From the NCBI RefSeq assembly GCF_001612985.1, contig NZ_BDBM01000021.1, forward strand, positions 62,001 through 126,000: a stretch of 64,000 nt of DNA. The letters run 5' to 3'. Positions 17,713-27,875 of this stretch are shown piece after piece. Below the pieces are notes generated by a model. It had not been told where the DNA came from, ran no database searches, and saw only the letters and a list, made by a program, of their open reading frames with translations. The stretch's first letter is position 1. Each line of letters begins with the position of its first letter. The DNA comes from Nocardia gamkensis NBRC 108242. GTDB lineage: Bacteria > Actinomycetota > Actinomycetes > Mycobacteriales > Mycobacteriaceae. A program made the position numbers and the translations under genes.

Positions 17713-18870
17713 GTGAAAAGCGTTCTCTCCGAACGTAAGACGCTTCACCCACAAGACCTCGAACGACGTGAGATGTCCGCGGCGGCGGGCCGGGCGGTGC
17801 GGGAGCTCGCCAGAGCGATATCCGCCACACTCGATCACGCGCTCACCGATCCGGCCACCGCCGCGCGCACCCTCACGGACCCGGCGATCATCGAACGGAT
17901 CGATGCGGGCGCCACGGAACTCCCGACCGAGGTGCGCGAGGCCATGCGCCCGCCGGCCACCGCGGCAGGCGCCGCGATCGTAGGACGTCTTCCGCTGGCG
18001 GACAACGAATTCGGACCCACGCCGCCGAGCTGGCGCGAGGCGGCGAGCTGGAGCGGCGATCCGGTGCGCCGCGCGCGTTCGTTCGAACTCGACCTGGTCA
18101 TGCTCTTGCTCGCGCGCAGCACGGGTGAGCCGTTCGGCTGGCAGGGGCAGCAAGGCGGACGGTTGGTCAACAACATCGTTCCCGCGGCCGGTCACGAATA
18201 CGAACAGTCCGGCGCCAGTAGCGAAGTGCTACTGAGCCCGCATACCGAGGACGCCTTCCATCCGCAACGCGCCCACATACTGATGCTCGGTTGCCTGCGT
18301 AACCCGGACCTGGTGGGCACCACCGTCTCGTCGGTGCGCCGGATCGAACTCACCACCGAGCAGCGCGCATTGCTCAGCACTCCCGCCCTGCCGATCCTGC
18401 CCGACGTCTCCTACGGCAACGGGCACGAAACATACTCTGCCGCAGCCATTCCGACGCTGTGGAGCGCTGCCGGTCCCGACCGGCAGACACTGCGCTACGA
18501 CCCCGCATACACTCCGCTCGCCGAGGCGGACGCCGAATTCCGGGCAGCCTACGAACAACTCGCCGCCGAACTCGAACGCGTCTGCGTGACCGCCACGCTG
18601 TCCCCCGGTGAGTTGTTGTTGGTGGACAACGACGTCGCCGTGCACGGCCGGGTACCGTTCACCGCGCGATACGACGGCACCGACCGATGGCTCAAGCGAG
18701 TGAACATCCGGCTTCCGGAACGACAGCGGCGGGCCGAGGAAGCCGACGAGAATGGCTACGGGCAACAAATCGTGGCCCCGTTCCGGACGGCGGACACCCC
18801 GCCGGTCGCGAGCGGCACTCATGAGCGGGATGCAGTACGACATGATCGAGGACCCCTTGAGCACGCGTGA
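17713..18870 (+). CDS. Fe(II)/2-oxoglutarate dioxygenase, clavaminate synthase/VioC-like amino acid hydroxylase
   Basis: This 385-residue protein (GTG 17713, after an AAGAAGGGA site) belongs to the clavaminate synthase/arginine hydroxylase branch of the Fe(II)/2OG enzymes. The iron facial triad is visible as HTEDAF (His177, Glu179) and VHGRVPF (His311), with the 2-oxoglutarate Arg at DRWLKR (about 325). The spacing closely follows VioC as I recall it. The family hydroxylates free amino acids such as Arg, Asn or Asp. As first gene after an IdeR-like box in a metallophore operon, it probably supplies a hydroxylated ligand residue; hydroxyarginine would fit. The next gene starts 50 bp inside its 3' end. 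Confidence 0.88.
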   Translation: MKSVLSERKTLHPQDLERREMSAAAGRAVRELARAISATLDHALTDPATAARTLTDPAIIERIDAGATELPTEVREAMRPPATAAGAAIVGRLPLADNEFGPTPPSWREAASWSGDPVRRARSFELDLVMLLLARSTGEPFGWQGQQGGRLVNNIVPAAGHEYEQSGASSEVLLSPHTEDAFHPQRAHILMLGCLRNPDLVGTTVSSVRRIELTTEQRALLSTPALPILPDVSYGNGHETYSAAAIPTLWSAAGPDRQTLRYDPAYTPLAEADAEFRAAYEQLAAELERVCVTATLSPGELLLVDNDVAVHGRVPFTARYDGTDRWLKRVNIRLPERQRRAEEADENGYGQQIVAPFRTADTPPVASGTHERDAVRHDRGPLEHA

Positions 18871-19852
18871 CCGAAGCACACCTTTGCGGGTGTTGAGCCG
18901 CAGCGACCTCGCCGACGTGCCGATCACACCGGCCGCGGTGGTGCGCGCGGTGGAGGAGGCGTATCTCGCCTTCGCGGCGGGCGATTCGGACAACCCGCGC
19001 AAACTCAGCGTCGCGAACCCGGACGGCTGGTCGGTCGCCTACGCCATGCTCGGCCGGGACGGCCGCAGGCGCGTGGTGGCGATGAAGACCTCCTACAAGT
19101 TCGACCCCGGCCACGATCGCAGCACCAAGCGGTACTACACGACCATCACGCTCTACGACGACAGCACCGGTGCGCCGATCGCGATGATGGATTGTGCCCG
19201 GGTCGGCGCGTTGCGCACGCCCGCGGTGTCGGCGCTGCTTGTGCGCGAGACGATCCGGCGCGGCGCGGAGAGCGTGCTGCTGATCGGTACCGGCACCCAG
19301 GGCCGCAACGCCCTGCCGCATCTGCTCGCCGCCAACCCGCAGCTGCGCAAACTGATGGTCTACGGCACCCACCCGGAGGGGTTGGAAGCCGTGCACCGCG
19401 GGCTCGCCGAGCATCATCCGCACGCCCTGCTCGAGACCGTGACCGATCCGCGCGCCGCGGCGGCCACGGCCGATGTGGTGCTGGCCACCGCGGGGCCGGC
19501 CACCGAGGTGGCGCTCGAATCCGAGGATCTGGCACCCGGTTCGGTGGCGGTGCTGGTCGGCTACGGCCTCGCGCCCTCGACGCTGGCGGAGGCCGATCGC
19601 GTGATCGCGACCAGTGCCGAGCAGATGGCGCTGACCGGCACCGACATGGCAGGGCCGGACGGCACGCTGCGCGCGGTGGACGCCGAGCTGCCGCAGATCC
19701 TGAATCGTCGTGCGGTGGCGCGCCGCTCGGACGACGAACGCGTCTTCGTGTACAACAGCGGACTGGTGCTGACCGACATCGCGGTGGCCCACGCGCTGGC
19801 CGAGCGGGCGATCGCGGAGGGCCGTGGTACGGAGGTGCCGCTGTGGGACTAG
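18821..19852 (+). CDS. SbnB-like oxidoreductase (ornithine cyclodeaminase fold)
   Basis: About 343 residues from ATG 18821; ATGs at 18830 and 18842 are alternatives because the ribosome site is weak. The ornithine cyclodeaminase/mu-crystallin fold is shown by MKTSYKFDP (substrate Lys region), MDCARVGALRTPAVSAL and the Rossmann motif GTGTQGRNALPHLL. In staphyloferrin B synthesis SbnB oxidises N-(2-amino-2-carboxyethyl)-glutamate to diaminopropionate and 2-oxoglutarate. Pairing with an SbnA-like gene two genes on makes this branch far more likely than true ornithine cyclodeaminase. Here it may make or break a secondary amine of the metallophore. Confidence 0.85.
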   Translation: MSGMQYDMIEDPLSTRDRSTPLRVLSRSDLADVPITPAAVVRAVEEAYLAFAAGDSDNPRKLSVANPDGWSVAYAMLGRDGRRRVVAMKTSYKFDPGHDRSTKRYYTTITLYDDSTGAPIAMMDCARVGALRTPAVSALLVRETIRRGAESVLLIGTGTQGRNALPHLLAANPQLRKLMVYGTHPEGLEAVHRGLAEHHPHALLETVTDPRAAAATADVVLATAGPATEVALESEDLAPGSVAVLVGYGLAPSTLAEADRVIATSAEQMALTGTDMAGPDGTLRAVDAELPQILNRRAVARRSDDERVFVYNSGLVLTDIAVAHALAERAIAEGRGTEVPLWD

Positions 19853-19868
19853 CGCACGGAGGTACGCG

Positions 19869-21251
19869 GTGGGGCTAGAACAGTCGAGTATCGCCGTGGA
19901 GCCGGGGGCCGACGCGAACGCGCACGAGTCGATCAGCGCGTCACCGATGCCCGCGCATCTGGACCCGTGGGAGCGCCGCCTGCTCGCCGATCCGAACCTG
20001 CTCGGTGACCTGTCTTTCGCGATGGGCGGCCCGTTCCATGTGATGTATCCGGCACGGGTCGGCCACAACATCCGGGCCTTCCGCGCCGCTTTCACCCGCG
20101 CCGGAGTGCACGGCACGATCTACTACGGCAAGAAGGCGAACAAGGCCGCTTGTGTGGCGCGCGCGTGCGCGGAACACGGCGCCGGCGTCGACGTCGCCAG
20201 CGCCGGCGAGCTGACCGCCGCGCTGGCGCAGGGCGTGCGCGGCCCCGAGCTCATGGTGACCGGCCCGGCCAAGGCGGACGATCTGCTGTGGCTGGCCGCC
20301 CGGCACGGTTCGCTCATCGCCGTGGACGACCTCGGCGAACTCGAGCGGCTCGCCGCGCTCACGTCTGCCGGGGAGCCCGCGCGCGTGCTGCTTCGCGTGC
20401 TGCCCGCCGCCTCGGCCAGCCGATTCGGCATGACATCCGGCGAAATCGAGGACGCGCTGGCGCTGTGCGGCGCTCGCGCATCGATCCGGCTGGAAGGCTT
20501 CAGTTTTCACCTGTCCGGCTACGACGCGGTCGCGCGCGCGGAATTGGCGGGCGAGCTGATCGCCCGCTGCCTGCACGCGCGCACACTGGGGCATCCGGCC
20601 ACCACCGTGTCGATCGGCGGTGGCTTCGGCGTCGACTACGTTCCGGCGGACGCCGCCCTGGAGTTCACCGCGGGGATGGGCAGGCAGTGGTTCCACTCCG
20701 GAAAGTCCTTCGATTCGTACTATCCGTACCACTTTCCGGTGCCCGGCGCGGCCATGCTCACACAGATCCTTGACCACGACGATCTCGCCGGGCGACTGCG
20801 CGACAACGCTGTGCGACTTGCGATCGAACCGGGCCGCGCGCTGCTCGCGCACGCGGGCTGCACCGTCTTCCGCGTGCAGGGCGGCAAGACCAGGCACGCG
20901 CACGGCAAGCCCTACCGATTGCTCACCGTCGACGGCACCAGTCTCAGCCTCTCGGAGCAGTGGTTCGACAGCGAGTACCTGCCCGATCCGGTGCTGTGGC
21001 CCGCGCGCCCCGGCGCCGTGACGCCGACGTGCGTCGGTGCGGCCAGCTGTCTGGATTCCGACATGCTGAGCTGGCGCCGGGTGCCGCTGCCGCGCCCCGC
21101 CGAGGTCGGCGACCTGCTGATCTACCCGAATACCGCCGGCTATCAGATGGATTCGAACGAGTCCGCCTTCCACGAACTGCCCATCCCACCGAAAGTCGTG
21201 CTGCACGACGCGCCCGGCGAGCGCTTCCGCTGGACCCGCGACGGTAGCTGA
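19869..21251 (+). CDS. PLP-dependent decarboxylase, fold type III (Orn/DAP decarboxylase family, SbnH-like)
   Basis: This 460-residue protein starts at GTG 19869 behind GGAGG. The alanine-racemase-like barrel shows YYGKKANKAACVARAC (PLP Lys at about 88-89), VDVASAGEL, FSFHLSG, SIGGGFGVDY and the phosphate/substrate motif IEPGRALL, then a C-terminal beta domain with CVGAASCLDSDML. Members remove alpha-carboxylates from diamino acids. In this operon it would convert a carboxylated diaminopropionate moiety to an ethylenediamine unit, as SbnH does in staphyloferrin B. It begins 16 bp after the SbnB-like gene. Confidence 0.88.
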   Translation: MGLEQSSIAVEPGADANAHESISASPMPAHLDPWERRLLADPNLLGDLSFAMGGPFHVMYPARVGHNIRAFRAAFTRAGVHGTIYYGKKANKAACVARACAEHGAGVDVASAGELTAALAQGVRGPELMVTGPAKADDLLWLAARHGSLIAVDDLGELERLAALTSAGEPARVLLRVLPAASASRFGMTSGEIEDALALCGARASIRLEGFSFHLSGYDAVARAELAGELIARCLHARTLGHPATTVSIGGGFGVDYVPADAALEFTAGMGRQWFHSGKSFDSYYPYHFPVPGAAMLTQILDHDDLAGRLRDNAVRLAIEPGRALLAHAGCTVFRVQGGKTRHAHGKPYRLLTVDGTSLSLSEQWFDSEYLPDPVLWPARPGAVTPTCVGAASCLDSDMLSWRRVPLPRPAEVGDLLIYPNTAGYQMDSNESAFHELPIPPKVVLHDAPGERFRWTRDGS

Positions 21252-21276
21252 CCCCGACCCGAACCAGGAGACATCA

Positions 21277-22308
21277 ATGCCGCTCGTCACGCGCGTGACG
21301 GATCTGATCGGTCGCACGCCGCTGTTCGAGCTCGCGGCCACCGCGACAGGCACCCGCCTGCTGCTCAAACTCGAGCAGTTCAACCCGACCGGCGCGGCCA
21401 AGATCAGAATGGCGCGCGAAATGGTGCTCGATGCCGAGCGTCGCGGTTTGCTGCGCAGTGGTGGACATATCATCGAGTCCACGTCCGGCAACACCGGGCT
21501 CGGCCTGGCGGTAGTCGCCGCCGAACGTGGGTATCGCTTCACCGCAGTGGTCGACCATCACGCATGTAAGGACAAACTGCGCGCGATGCGGGCAATGGGT
21601 GCGGAACTCGTGTACGTCGCCGACGAGGGCGACGACAATCTCGCCACCTCGGCGCGGGAGGACCTGGCCGAGGCGATGGCGGCCGAGCGCGCCGACGCAT
21701 TCTTCACCGAGCAGCACAACAACGACGCCAACGCGGTGGGCTACTACCCGGTGGCGGAGGAATTGCTCGAGGACGTCGAGCGGGTCGACATCCTGCTGTC
21801 CGCGGTGGGAACCGGAGGTTCGCTGTTCGGCACCGCGACCCGGTTGCGCCAGCTCGGCTGCCCGCCCTACGTGATCGGCGTCGAGCCGGTCGGTTCGATC
21901 GCCTTCGGCGGGCCCGGCGGCCCGTACTGGCAGTCGGGCACCGGCACCCCGCCGGGCGCCACCATCGGCACCGCCGTCGACTATTCGCTGCTGGACGAGG
22001 GCGTGAAGGTCTCCGACGTGGCGGCCTTCGCGACCGCCAGGGCGGTGGCGGCCGAGCTCGGCCTGATGATCGGCGGGTCGGCGGGCGGTTCGGTGCACGC
22101 CGGACTGACCCGGCTGGAGGAGTTCCCGCCGGGCTCGACCGTGGTCACCATCGTCTGCGACGGCGGGGAGAAATACCTGGACACCGTGTTCGACGACGAC
22201 TGGATGAACGAGCGCGACCTGCTCGACGCCGACGCCGAACGCGAGGTCGCGGAACTGCTGCGGCGCTACACGCCCGCTGCCAGGAACACGCTGGTGCAAG
22301 CGCGGTGA
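21277..22308 (+). CDS. SbnA-like cysteine synthase-family enzyme
   Basis: This 343-residue fold type II PLP enzyme has NPTGAAKIRMA with the probable PLP Lys42, STSGNTG at about 69-74 and AVGTGGSLFG for phosphate binding. The usual SVKDR of true cysteine synthases is replaced by AAKIR, so a non-cysteine product is likely. SbnA condenses O-phosphoserine with glutamate to N-(2-amino-2-carboxyethyl)-glutamate; a homologue using aspartate would give the backbone of aminopolycarboxylate chelators. The ATG has AGGAG upstream and follows the decarboxylase by 25 bp. Confidence 0.87.
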   Translation: MPLVTRVTDLIGRTPLFELAATATGTRLLLKLEQFNPTGAAKIRMAREMVLDAERRGLLRSGGHIIESTSGNTGLGLAVVAAERGYRFTAVVDHHACKDKLRAMRAMGAELVYVADEGDDNLATSAREDLAEAMAAERADAFFTEQHNNDANAVGYYPVAEELLEDVERVDILLSAVGTGGSLFGTATRLRQLGCPPYVIGVEPVGSIAFGGPGGPYWQSGTGTPPGATIGTAVDYSLLDEGVKVSDVAAFATARAVAAELGLMIGGSAGGSVHAGLTRLEEFPPGSTVVTIVCDGGEKYLDTVFDDDWMNERDLLDADAEREVAELLRRYTPAARNTLVQAR

Positions 22309-22381
22309 GGTCCGATCGCTCGTACCGCATGACGTTGCGCCCGCGCGGGACCGCGCTCCCGCCTTCCGCGAAGGAGAACCG

Positions 22382-23785
22382 GTGATCGTGACGAGTTTCC
22401 GCGGCGACGGCGGGCGGCTCACCGCGCTCGCGACGCCGATCGCGCTGACCCAGCTGGCCCAGATCGCGGTGTCCACCACCAACATCGCGCTGATGGGCAC
22501 GCTCGGCGTGCGGCAGGTGGCCGCGGGCGGCCTGGCGATCGTGCTGTTCAACCAGATCCGCACCATGTGCGTCGGCTTGATCACCGGCAGCGGCAACCAG
22601 ATCGCCACCGCCGTGAGCGCGGCGGGCAAGCGCGGCGACTCGCCGGATCCGGAGATCCGCGACCTGCTGCGCTCGAGCTTCGCGATCGCCACGGTCGCGG
22701 GCCTGCTCGGCGGCGCGGTACTGATCGGGCTGGGCTGGGTGCTGCCGTGGCTCGGGCAGGACCCGGGCGTGCTCGCCGACGCCCGTCCCCTGCTGGTGGC
22801 GCTCGCACCGGGCCTGCTGCCCTGCCTGTGGTTCCAGGTGCTGCGCCAATACACGGTCGGCATGCAGCGCCCGCAGGCGCTGTTGCTGGTGACGCTCGGC
22901 TCGGTGGCGCTGAACCTGCTGCTGGCCCTCGGCTTCATCCACGGCAAGGGCGGGCTGCCCGAGCTCGGGCTGACCGGTATCGGAGTCGCGACCTCGCTCG
23001 TCTTCCTGATCACCTTCGGCGTGTTCTGGGCGATGGTGTGGCGGGACGACGAACTCGGCCGCACCCTGCCCGTGACGCCGTTGCCGGTGCGGCTGAGCAC
23101 CGTGCGCGCCGAGCTGAAACTGGGCACGCCGATCGCGTTGACCTACGGCTCCGAGGCGGGCATGTTCTCGGTGCTCGCCCTCGTCATGGGCAGCATCGGC
23201 CCCGCCGCGCTGGCCGCCCACAACGTCGTCTACCAGATCATCTACATCGTCTTCCAAGTCGCGATCGGCCTGTCGCACGGTGCGTCGATCCTGGTCAGCC
23301 ACGCGGTCGCGCGCGACGAGCACACGCACGCACGCGCGCTGGCGTGGCTCGCGCTGCGGCACGCCGCGGTCATCGCGGCGGTGACGGGCGCGGTGTACGT
23401 GGTCGCCCCCGATCTGGTGCTGCGCCCCTTCCTGGATTCCTCGGACGCCGACACCATCCGGGTCGCGCACACCCTGCTGCTGATCGGCATCGTGCTCCAG
23501 TTCTTCGACGCCGCCCAGAACATCGGCAACGGTTTGCTGCGCGGGCTCAAGGCGACCAACGCGGGCTTCCGGCTCTCGCTGATCGGCTACTGGGGCGTCG
23601 GCCTGCCCGTCGCCCTGCTGCTGGCCTACCCCGCGGGTCTCGGCGCGGCGGGCGTCTGGTGGGGCCTCACCGCAGGCCTGGCCACCACCGCCGTCCTCAT
23701 GCTGCGCCGCTACTTCGCCTTGCTCGGCGAGCGGGAACGCGAGCGGCCCCGCCTGCTCCCGGAAACGCTCACCACGCCCGGTTGA
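22382..23785 (+). CDS. MATE family efflux transporter
   Basis: This 467-residue protein has about 12 TM segments in two MATE repeats. It opens with RLTALATPIALTQLAQIAVSTTNIALMGTLG-type residues and contains GIGVATS and YQIIYIVFQVAIGLSHGASILVSHAVAR (second repeat). It is a plasma-membrane cation/drug antiporter. As last gene of the operon, 73 bp after the SbnA-like gene and with AAGGAG before GTG 22382, it is the obvious exporter of the metallophore. MATE proteins often accompany small non-peptide siderophores. Confidence 0.9.
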   Translation: MIVTSFRGDGGRLTALATPIALTQLAQIAVSTTNIALMGTLGVRQVAAGGLAIVLFNQIRTMCVGLITGSGNQIATAVSAAGKRGDSPDPEIRDLLRSSFAIATVAGLLGGAVLIGLGWVLPWLGQDPGVLADARPLLVALAPGLLPCLWFQVLRQYTVGMQRPQALLLVTLGSVALNLLLALGFIHGKGGLPELGLTGIGVATSLVFLITFGVFWAMVWRDDELGRTLPVTPLPVRLSTVRAELKLGTPIALTYGSEAGMFSVLALVMGSIGPAALAAHNVVYQIIYIVFQVAIGLSHGASILVSHAVARDEHTHARALAWLALRHAAVIAAVTGAVYVVAPDLVLRPFLDSSDADTIRVAHTLLLIGIVLQFFDAAQNIGNGLLRGLKATNAGFRLSLIGYWGVGLPVALLLAYPAGLGAAGVWWGLTAGLATTAVLMLRRYFALLGERERERPRLLPETLTTPG

Positions 23786-24258
23786 CGCCGCCGCGAGCGC
23801 TCCCCGGGTGGCGGCAGGGGCGCTGGCGATCGTGGAAGCCGCCTCGATCCCGGGCAACCGTCCGACGACAGCGGCCCTTCGGTGCCCGATGCGGTACGCG
23901 ACACTTCTGCGAGGCTGCTCCGGCCAACGCCGACCCAATGGGTAAAGCAGCCGAGAGCGAGTGCCTGAGCCGCTGGAAGGCCTGCCCGTTCGAGCGCCGA
24001 CACGGCGGCCGATCGGGGTCGGCGCCGAGTTCCGGCTGCCGTACGCCCGGTGCGCCGACGACCGGCACCGGAGCGCCGAAGTTCGCGGGCGGAGCCGCGC
24101 CGGGCACTGCCGCACGATGCGATGCGCCGTAGGGCGGGCGCACGGCGAGTTCGGTCGACCGAGGCCGCCGAACAGCGTGCTTCACGTTAGCGTTGAAGGG
24201 TCGTCGGCCGGGCTCGTATTCCGTTTCGTGCGCGCGGCCCGGGATCGGGAGGTGCCAG
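23786..24258. other. Intergenic region, 473 bp
   Basis: Follows the metallophore operon. A minus-strand frame at 23769-24185 is Arg/Pro/Ser-rich and lies partly inside the MATE gene, so it is probably not coding. No repeat, RNA or operator is recognised. Confidence 0.45.
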
Positions 24259-25347
24259 GTGCTGAGTGTGTTCTCCTCGCCGGGACATTATGTGCAGGGC
24301 CGGGATGCCACCGCCGCGCTCGGCGCGGAGATGACGCGGCTCGGGATCGGCGGTCCGGTGCTGATCGTGGCCGGATCGAGTGCCTTCCGGCTGCTCGCCG
24401 ACACCTGGGAACGCTCGCTTACCGACGCGAAGATCGCCTATTCCATTCATCTGTCCGGCGGGGAATGCAGCAGGGCGGAGATCGCGCGGATCGCTCACGC
24501 CGTCGAACAGTCCGGTAGCACGGTGGTCCTCGGCGCGGGCGGCGGCAAGGTGCTCGACGCGGCGCGCGCGGTCGCCGACGATCTCGACCTGCCGATGATC
24601 AGCTGCCCCAGCACCGCCTCCAGCGACGCCCCGTGCAGCGCGCTGTCGGTGATCTACACCGATGCGGGTGAGTTCGAGGCGTATCAGCTGGTCCGGCGGA
24701 ATCCGGCGCTGGTGCTGGTGGACACCTCGGTGGTCGCGCAGGCCCCGGCCCGGCTGCTGGCCGCGGGGATGGGCGACGCCTTGGCCACCTGGTTCGAGGC
24801 GCGCACATGCAGCGCCGCCCAGGTGCGCAATATGCGCGGCGGGGCCTCCACGCGCAGCGCCACCGCCTTGGCCGAACTCTGCTACCGCACCCTGCTCGCC
24901 GACGGTGCGCAGGCGCTGACCGCAATCCGCGCGCGCAGCGTCACACCGGCGCTGGAGCGCGTCGTCGAGGCCAACACGCTGCTGTCCGGGCTCGGCTTCG
25001 AATCGTCGGGGCTGGCCGCGGCGCACGCCGTGCACAACGGTCTCACCGCCGCCGCGCGGACGCGCCCGTTCCTGCACGGCGAGAAGGTGGCCTTCGGCAC
25101 CGTCACCCAACTGGTGCTGGAGGGCGCGCCCGCGTCCGAGATCGGCACGGTGCTCGATTTCTGCGCCGAGGTCGGCTTGCCGACCACGCTCGCCGCACTC
25201 GGTCTGCCCGACGCCGACGACGAGACGCTGTGGGCCATCGCGAAGCGGGCGACCGCCGCGGGCGAGACCATCCACAACGAACCCTTCACGGTGGATGCCG
25301 TGATGGTGGTGGACGCCCTGCGCACCGCCGACGCGCTCGGCCGGTGA
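24259..25347 (+). CDS. Glycerol dehydrogenase-type iron-family alcohol dehydrogenase
   Basis: This 362-residue protein from GTG 24259 (GGGAGG upstream) matches GldA-like enzymes: [11 protein letters not shown] at the start, [19 protein letters not shown] (NAD site), the [19 protein letters not shown] signature, and metal-binding Asp/His positions in [22 protein letters not shown] and [10 protein letters not shown]. It oxidises glycerol or related small polyols with NAD. It is separated from the metallophore operon by 473 bp and is probably an independent gene. Confidence 0.88.
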   Translation: MLSVFSSPGHYVQGRDATAALGAEMTRLGIGGPVLIVAGSSAFRLLADTWERSLTDAKIAYSIHLSGGECSRAEIARIAHAVEQSGSTVVLGAGGGKVLDAARAVADDLDLPMISCPSTASSDAPCSALSVIYTDAGEFEAYQLVRRNPALVLVDTSVVAQAPARLLAAGMGDALATWFEARTCSAAQVRNMRGGASTRSATALAELCYRTLLADGAQALTAIRARSVTPALERVVEANTLLSGLGFESSGLAAAHAVHNGLTAAARTRPFLHGEKVAFGTVTQLVLEGAPASEIGTVLDFCAEVGLPTTLAALGLPDADDETLWAIAKRATAAGETIHNEPFTVDAVMVVDALRTADALGR

Positions 25348-25510
25348 CCAATCCCACACCGGTCGGCGTTTTCCCAGCGTTCGACACCGAAAACTCACCT
25401 TCCCGCAAGCGTGTCTTCATCAAACGTCGGGAAACCTGTCCGTAACCGACGCTATCGTGGCGACGGAGCCAAGCCAATGGCGGGCAAACCGCCAGGAGGA
25501 GTTCGGTCCG

Positions 25511-26464
25511 GTGTCCATCACCAGAGTCGCGGAGTATCCGCGTCCGGATCACGTGTTGTTCCACTTCAGCGACACACATCTCATCGCGGGCGACGACCCC
25601 TTGTACGGCGATGTCGACGCCGACCTGCGGTTACGGCAACTGCTCGAGCAAGCCGCGGCCAGCCGGATCCGACCGACCGCGATCGTGTTCACCGGCGACC
25701 TCACCGATCGGGGCGAGCCCGCCGCATACGCCAAGCTGAAGTCGATCGTCGATCCGTTCGCTAGGAGTTTGCAGGCGCCCATCGTGTGGGTGACCGGCAA
25801 CCACGACGACCGCGCCGCCCTGCGCGCCCGCCTGCTCGGCGAGTACCCCACGACTTCCCCGCTGGATCGAGTGCACCTGATCGACGGGCTGCGTGTCATC
25901 GCCCTGGACACCTCGGTCCCCGGGCACCACCACGGCGAGATCTCCGACGGCCAGCTGGAGTGGCTGCGCTCGGTGCTGGCCGAGCCCGCTCCCTTCGGCA
26001 CCATCCTGGCCATGCACCATCCGCCGGTGCCGTGCGTGGTCGACCTCGCCGTCACCGTGGAACTGCGCGATCAGCGCAGACTGGCCGACGTGCTGGACGG
26101 CAGCGACGTGCGCGCCATCCTCGCGGGACACCTGCACTTCTCCACCAGCGCGACCTTCGCGGGCATCCCGGTCTCGGTGGCGTCGGCCACCTGCTACAGC
26201 CAGGATCTCGGTGTGGCCCACGGCGGCCTGCGCGGCCGGGACGGCGCGCAGGCCTTCAACTACGTGCACATCTACCCGGACACCGTGGTGCACTCGGTGG
26301 TGCCGATCGAACGCGGCAGCACGGTCGGCGTTCCCGCGACGCCGGAGGAGGCGCAGCGGCGGCTGGCGGAGGAGGGCATCGTGATCCCGCCCGCCGGGCG
26401 CATCCCGCACGTCATGCGGCGCCCTGCGTCGGCTCCGGAAGCGGATGACGAGGCGGTGTGCTGA
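25511..26464 (+). CDS. cpdA: Calcineurin-like metallophosphoesterase (CpdA / Rv0805-like cyclic nucleotide phosphodiesterase)
   Basis: This 317-residue class III phosphodiesterase has all dimetal motifs: [29 protein letters not shown] and AGHLHFST. These and the overall layout match Rv0805-type enzymes, which hydrolyse 3',5'-cAMP and other phosphoesters. GTG 25511 has AGGAGGA ten bases upstream; an earlier in-frame GTG at 25457 has none. The last 53 bp overlap the Stealth gene, tail to tail. Confidence 0.87.
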   Translation: MSITRVAEYPRPDHVLFHFSDTHLIAGDDPLYGDVDADLRLRQLLEQAAASRIRPTAIVFTGDLTDRGEPAAYAKLKSIVDPFARSLQAPIVWVTGNHDDRAALRARLLGEYPTTSPLDRVHLIDGLRVIALDTSVPGHHHGEISDGQLEWLRSVLAEPAPFGTILAMHHPPVPCVVDLAVTVELRDQRRLADVLDGSDVRAILAGHLHFSTSATFAGIPVSVASATCYSQDLGVAHGGLRGRDGAQAFNYVHIYPDTVVHSVVPIERGSTVGVPATPEEAQRRLAEEGIVIPPAGRIPHVMRRPASAPEADDEAVC

Positions 26465-27875
26465 ACCGCTCCCACGGCGCGGGCTCCGGGTAGTACGCGG
26501 CGAGGAACTCCGAGACGATCCGCACCCGCTCCGACTCGGCGACCTCGGGGAAACTGCCGTCGTTGAGGCAGAAGAAGTCGATGTCGCGCCTGCGCGCCAG
26601 CCCGTCGAGCAAGGTCAGTCCGCGGTAACTGGTGGTGTCGACGTAGCGCACCTTCGCCGCCTCCTGCGGCACCGCGCGCCCGGTCAGCATGGCGTAGTAG
26701 TGGTACAGCGAATTGGTGACCGAGATGTCGGTGGCCGCCCGGAACCGGCTCGCGCTGGTGCGCGCGAAGTCACCGGCGAATTCCTCTTCCATCTCCAGCA
26801 GCACGCTGCGCCGCAACGGCACCGGCGTGTGCTCCAAGTGCCGGGTGATGACATGACCGAAGCGATCGGCCAGCAGCGCCCGGTTCACCCGCGCGGCGTT
26901 CTCGAAACCGCTGCGCCGCTCGTCGCTGTGCCCCGGACCGATTCTGAGGTCCGCTTCGATGAACCGGCTCACGCCGCCCGGCGTGAAGAACATCGACGGA
27001 CGCACCGGCCGCGCGAAGAACATGTCGTCGTTGGAGTACAGGAAGTGCTCGCTGAGCCCGTCGATGTGCTGCAACTGGCATTCCACCGCGTGCGAGTTGA
27101 ACACCGGCAAACCGCTGACGTCGCGGAAGTGGTCCACCGCCCGCACCACGGTCACCTTCGGGTGCGCGGTCAGCCAGCGCGGCGGCGTGGAGTCGGTCGC
27201 GATGAAGATCCTGCGGATCCACGGCGCGTTCTTGTGCACCGACCGCAGGGCGTACTTCAACTCGTCGATCTGCCGGATCCTGGCGTCCGCGTCGTCGCCC
27301 TCGCCGACCACTACCTGGGCGAGCATCCCGGCGCGGCGGGCACGGAATTCCGGATCGGAGCCGTCCACCCAGGAGAACACCAGGTCGATGTCGAAACCGA
27401 CGTCGTCGGTCTGCGGCGCGAACATATCCACCAGGGTGGGCCAGGTCCGGTCGAACAGCCGCACCTGCGTGCGCTGGACATCGGCGAGGTCGAAGACCGT
27501 CCTGGTCAGCGCGTTCGGGCGCGGACAGGTCACCGTGTCACCGTGGTACTCCCACAGTTCCAGCTCGACGTGATGCGCCGGATCATGGTCGCGCCCGAGC
27601 CGGAAGACATTGTGCTGCACCTCGACGCAGGTGAATCCGGCCGAGATCGCCGCGGCGGTCACCCGGCGCACCATCAGGCGGTGCGCCGCGTCCGCCGCGA
27701 GCACGAGCCGGTGCTCGCCGTCGCGTACGAGCAGAAACGGCACCTCCGCGGCCGCCAGCTCCGCGCGCAGATACCCGAGATCCGCGATCGTCGCAGCCGA
27801 CACGGCGAAGTTGCTCGCCATCAGCCGCGTCACCATTTCCACTGCCCCCGAATCCACTGCTCCCCTGTCCACCAT
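26412..27875 (-). CDS. Stealth family sugar-phosphate transferase (capsule type)
   Basis: This 487-residue protein has conserved Stealth regions: CR1 [14 protein letters not shown] at about 162-175, then [29 protein letters not shown] (CR2), [11 protein letters not shown] and a later region ending in [13 protein letters not shown]. These enzymes transfer hexose-1-phosphate from UDP-sugars onto polysaccharides, making phosphodiester-linked capsular polymers. Homologues occur in Nocardia and mycobacteria. ATG 27875 has GGAG upstream, and a longer frame to 27992 lacks family character. No capsule cluster adjoins it. It shares an upstream region with the iron-box flavodoxin, which is divergent. 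Confidence 0.88.
   Translation of the reverse strand: MVDRGAVDSGAVEMVTRLMASNFAVSAATIADLGYLRAELAAAEVPFLLVRDGEHRLVLAADAAHRLMVRRVTAAAISAGFTCVEVQHNVFRLGRDHDPAHHVELELWEYHGDTVTCPRPNALTRTVFDLADVQRTQVRLFDRTWPTLVDMFAPQTDDVGFDIDLVFSWVDGSDPEFRARRAGMLAQVVVGEGDDADARIRQIDELKYALRSVHKNAPWIRRIFIATDSTPPRWLTAHPKVTVVRAVDHFRDVSGLPVFNSHAVECQLQHIDGLSEHFLYSNDDMFFARPVRPSMFFTPGGVSRFIEADLRIGPGHSDERRSGFENAARVNRALLADRFGHVITRHLEHTPVPLRRSVLLEMEEEFAGDFARTSASRFRAATDISVTNSLYHYYAMLTGRAVPQEAAKVRYVDTTSYRGLTLLDGLARRRDIDFFCLNDGSFPEVAESERVRIVSEFLAAYYPEPAPWERFSTPPRHPLPEPTQGAA

Noticed and set aside
18821-19852. True ornithine cyclodeaminase
   Set aside because: The SbnA-like gene in the same operon makes the SbnB branch more likely, although the fold alone cannot decide.
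17713-23785. Nicotianamine/opine-type metallophore (staphylopine-like) as the product
   Set aside because: No nicotianamine synthase-like or opine dehydrogenase gene is present; the SbnA/SbnB/decarboxylase set fits a diaminopropionate-derived chelator better.
23769-24185. Minus-strand frame of 138 codons after the MATE gene
   Set aside because: Low-complexity Arg/Pro/Ser composition and overlap with the MATE 3' end argue against coding.
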